The translations under genes and the position numbers were made by a program. The notes under the pieces were generated by a model. It saw only the letters and a program-made list of their open reading frames with translations. It was not told the origin of the DNA and searched no databases. Shown one piece after another: positions 63,114-64,000 of a stretch of DNA of 64,000 bases (position 1 is its first letter; every line of letters begins with the position of its first letter). The stretch is from assembly GCF_023149135.1 (NCBI RefSeq), contig NZ_JAIWJX010000002.1, forward strand, positions 4,216,001-4,280,000, read 5' to 3'. This DNA is from Fictibacillus marinisediminis (GTDB taxonomy: Bacteria > Bacillota > Bacilli > Bacillales > Fictibacillaceae).

Positions 63114-63392
63114 ATGGCTAGAAGAAGTCGAAGACCGCTTGTGCCTGAAGCAAGGGAAGCATTGGATCAATTGAAGGCCCAGGTGATGAGAGATGTTGGC
63201 TATCAAGTGGATCCGTCACAGCCTGACGCTGTTAAATTTGAAGTAGCAAAAGATGTTAATGTCCCGCTTCAGAAGGATTACAACGGACAGCTTACGGCAA
63301 AACAAGCTGGCACAGTGGGCGGACAGATCGGCGGCCGGATGGTCAGCGAATTGATCCGACAGGCGAAACAGCATCTCAACAAACAGCACTAA
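63114..63392 (+). CDS. Alpha/beta-type small acid-soluble spore protein
   Basis: The 92-residue protein is a forespore DNA-binding protein that coats and protects spore DNA. It has ALDQLKAQVMRDVG and GTVGGQIGGRMVSELI, and a variant of the GPR site (KFEVAKDVNVPL). It is longer than standard SASP at its N-terminus (MARRSRRPLVPEAR). GGAGGG lies 5-6 bases before the ATG. Confidence 0.9.
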   Translation: MARRSRRPLVPEAREALDQLKAQVMRDVGYQVDPSQPDAVKFEVAKDVNVPLQKDYNGQLTAKQAGTVGGQIGGRMVSELIRQAKQHLNKQH

Positions 63393-63442
63393 AAAGGCTG
63401 GCGCATGGCATTCAAGCAAACTGCCACGCGTCCAGCCTTTTT
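63393..63442 (+). terminator. Intrinsic terminator after SASP
   Basis: AAAAAGGCTGG/CCAGCCTTTTT with an inner TGGCA/TGCCA stem. Confidence 0.9.
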
Positions 63443-63445
63443 ATA

Positions 63446-63545
63446 TTAAGGAACAATCAAAATCCCATCCGCCATCCAAGTTTACCGCATCAACAGCGCC
63501 CAGTGATTTCATCTGAAGGCAGAAGAGTATTAAGTCCAATCGAAT
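63446..63545 (-). pseudogene. Remnant of a phosphodiester glycosidase (NAGPA domain)
   Basis: A minus-strand frame ending at TAA (63446-63448) reads QMKSLGAVDAVNLDGG followed by WDFDCSLI. MKSLGAVDAxNLDGG is the signature of the NAGPA phosphodiester glycosidase domain; the normal GGSST continuation is lost. No start and no more of the domain is present in the window. Confidence 0.65.
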
Positions 63546-63621
63546 GGCAAAATAAATTTTGTAATTGCTGTTTTATATTGACAAAGTAATTCTTGTGCAT
63601 TTATTATAATCTTTGTGCATA

Positions 63622-63657
63622 AATAGTTTGTATGCGAACTATTTACAATGCAAACTG
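63622..63657 (+). promoter_or_regulatory. Candidate MarR operator
   Basis: AAATAGTT/AACTATTT (63622-63645) and the overlapping AGTTTGTATGCGAACT, with a further GCAAACT, lie between TATAAT (63606-63611) and the MarR start. Autorepression is inferred. Confidence 0.55.
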
Positions 63658-63690
63658 TTAACATTATTAGAAAGAGGGGACGATAGTGGA

Positions 63691-64000
63691 ATGAATCTGC
63701 TCAATAATGAGCTGCTGGATTCCTTTATACAAATACAAAAAGCACTCTACTCGTTAATGAAGGAAGATGCCGACCGGGCTGGCTTGACCGTTGTACAGCT
63801 CAAAGCGTTGTACAAGATCCGCCTTACACCTGAATTAGGTTTGAGAGAGCTTGCAGGCAGCTTAAAGCTGACCAACAGCACAATGAGCGGAGTGGTAGAC
63901 CGCCTTGTCGTTCATGAACTATTAGAAAGACATACTTCTTCTGCCGATCGAAGAGCCATCACACTTAAGCTCACGAAAAAAGGGGAAGAAAAGCTTCGGG
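63691..64000 (+). CDS. MarR family transcriptional regulator, N-terminal part
   Basis: The first 103 codons, open at the window end, show the MarR winged helix: LTVVQLKALYKI, LRELAGSLKLTNSTMSGVVDRLV (recognition helix) and RHTSSADRRAITLKLTKKG (wing, DRR). It is likely a repressor of itself or a neighbour downstream. GAGGGG lies 11 bases before the ATG. The inverted AAATAGTT site upstream suggests autoregulation. No residue for oxidation sensing is seen in the part present. Confidence 0.88.
   Translation, partial: MNLLNNELLDSFIQIQKALYSLMKEDADRAGLTVVQLKALYKIRLTPELGLRELAGSLKLTNSTMSGVVDRLVVHELLERHTSSADRRAITLKLTKKGEEKLR

Overview
The window is a chromosomal segment of an endospore-forming Bacillaceae bacterium. 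Spore and sporulation genes (gerQ, an alpha/beta SASP, spo0M, a pbpG-type penicillin-binding protein), strong AGGAGG-type ribosome sites, TTGACA/TATAAT-type promoters, many intrinsic terminators and a gene order close to the Bacillus subtilis ywj-ywd region (fadF, cls, uvsE, argS, ywiB, speB, speE, pbpG, ywhD, ywgA, ywfO, lipL, pta, hemQ, gerQ, ywdK, ywdI) all support this. A Fictibacillus-like genus is my guess; nothing in the sequence proves it. No rRNA, tRNA, CRISPR array, phage or intact insertion sequence was seen.

Layout. 1-3.9 kb: fatty-acid and short-chain acyl-CoA genes (hbd end, thiolase, fadF) with a FadR-type box. 4-9.5 kb: cardiolipin synthase, UV endonuclease, a hydrolase with a small XapX gene, argS with its DUF1934 partner. 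9.6-18.5 kb: a PAS kinase, spermidine genes speE-speB, a ketopantoate reductase homologue, a type I toxin-antitoxin locus, mtaD and a class A PBP. 18.8-30.7 kb: ywhD, a purine permease, a stressosome RsbR paralogue, ywgA-ywfO, lipL, pta with a cre site, spo0M, hemQ, gerQ. 30.7-43.2 kb: an SOS-box gene, an MFS transporter, a GH13 glucosidase, carbonic anhydrase, a second PAS kinase, a large secreted nucleotide phosphoesterase, a deacetylase and stress proteins. 43.4-64 kb: yajQ, oxidoreductases, an oligopeptidase, adeR-ald, a preQ1-riboswitch-controlled VUT transporter, a Crp-family regulator, acetyltransferases, a staygreen homologue, fni, msrAB, SASP and the start of a MarR regulator.

How genes work together. 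SpeE and SpeB make and feed the polyamine pathway, and MtaD handles methylthioadenosine or S-adenosylhomocysteine. Pta, LipL and HemQ serve acetate, lipoate and heme metabolism. AdeR probably activates ald. GerQ, SASP, Spo0M and the PBP belong to sporulation; the two PAS kinases are of the type that feeds a phosphorelay.

The most unusual content is not coding. Three intergenic arrays (12.4, 18.5 and 62.9 kb) each hold exactly six copies of a CGCAAGTAA core at exactly 21-bp spacing with mostly unconserved spacers. A second set (43.3, 45.0 and 47.7 kb) shares its own leader and carries related cores, GAACATAAA or CGATAATAAA, at about 20-bp spacing. All fit one frame, TTTT(C)G-N4-TAAA, in which mainly the central four bases differ. 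I know of no described element of this kind. Other items of note are a consensus LexA box before a YvrJ-like gene, a palindromic repeat that supplies the stop codon of fadF, gene remnants of a DJ-1/PfpI protein and a phosphodiester glycosidase, and several small genes under 60 codons.
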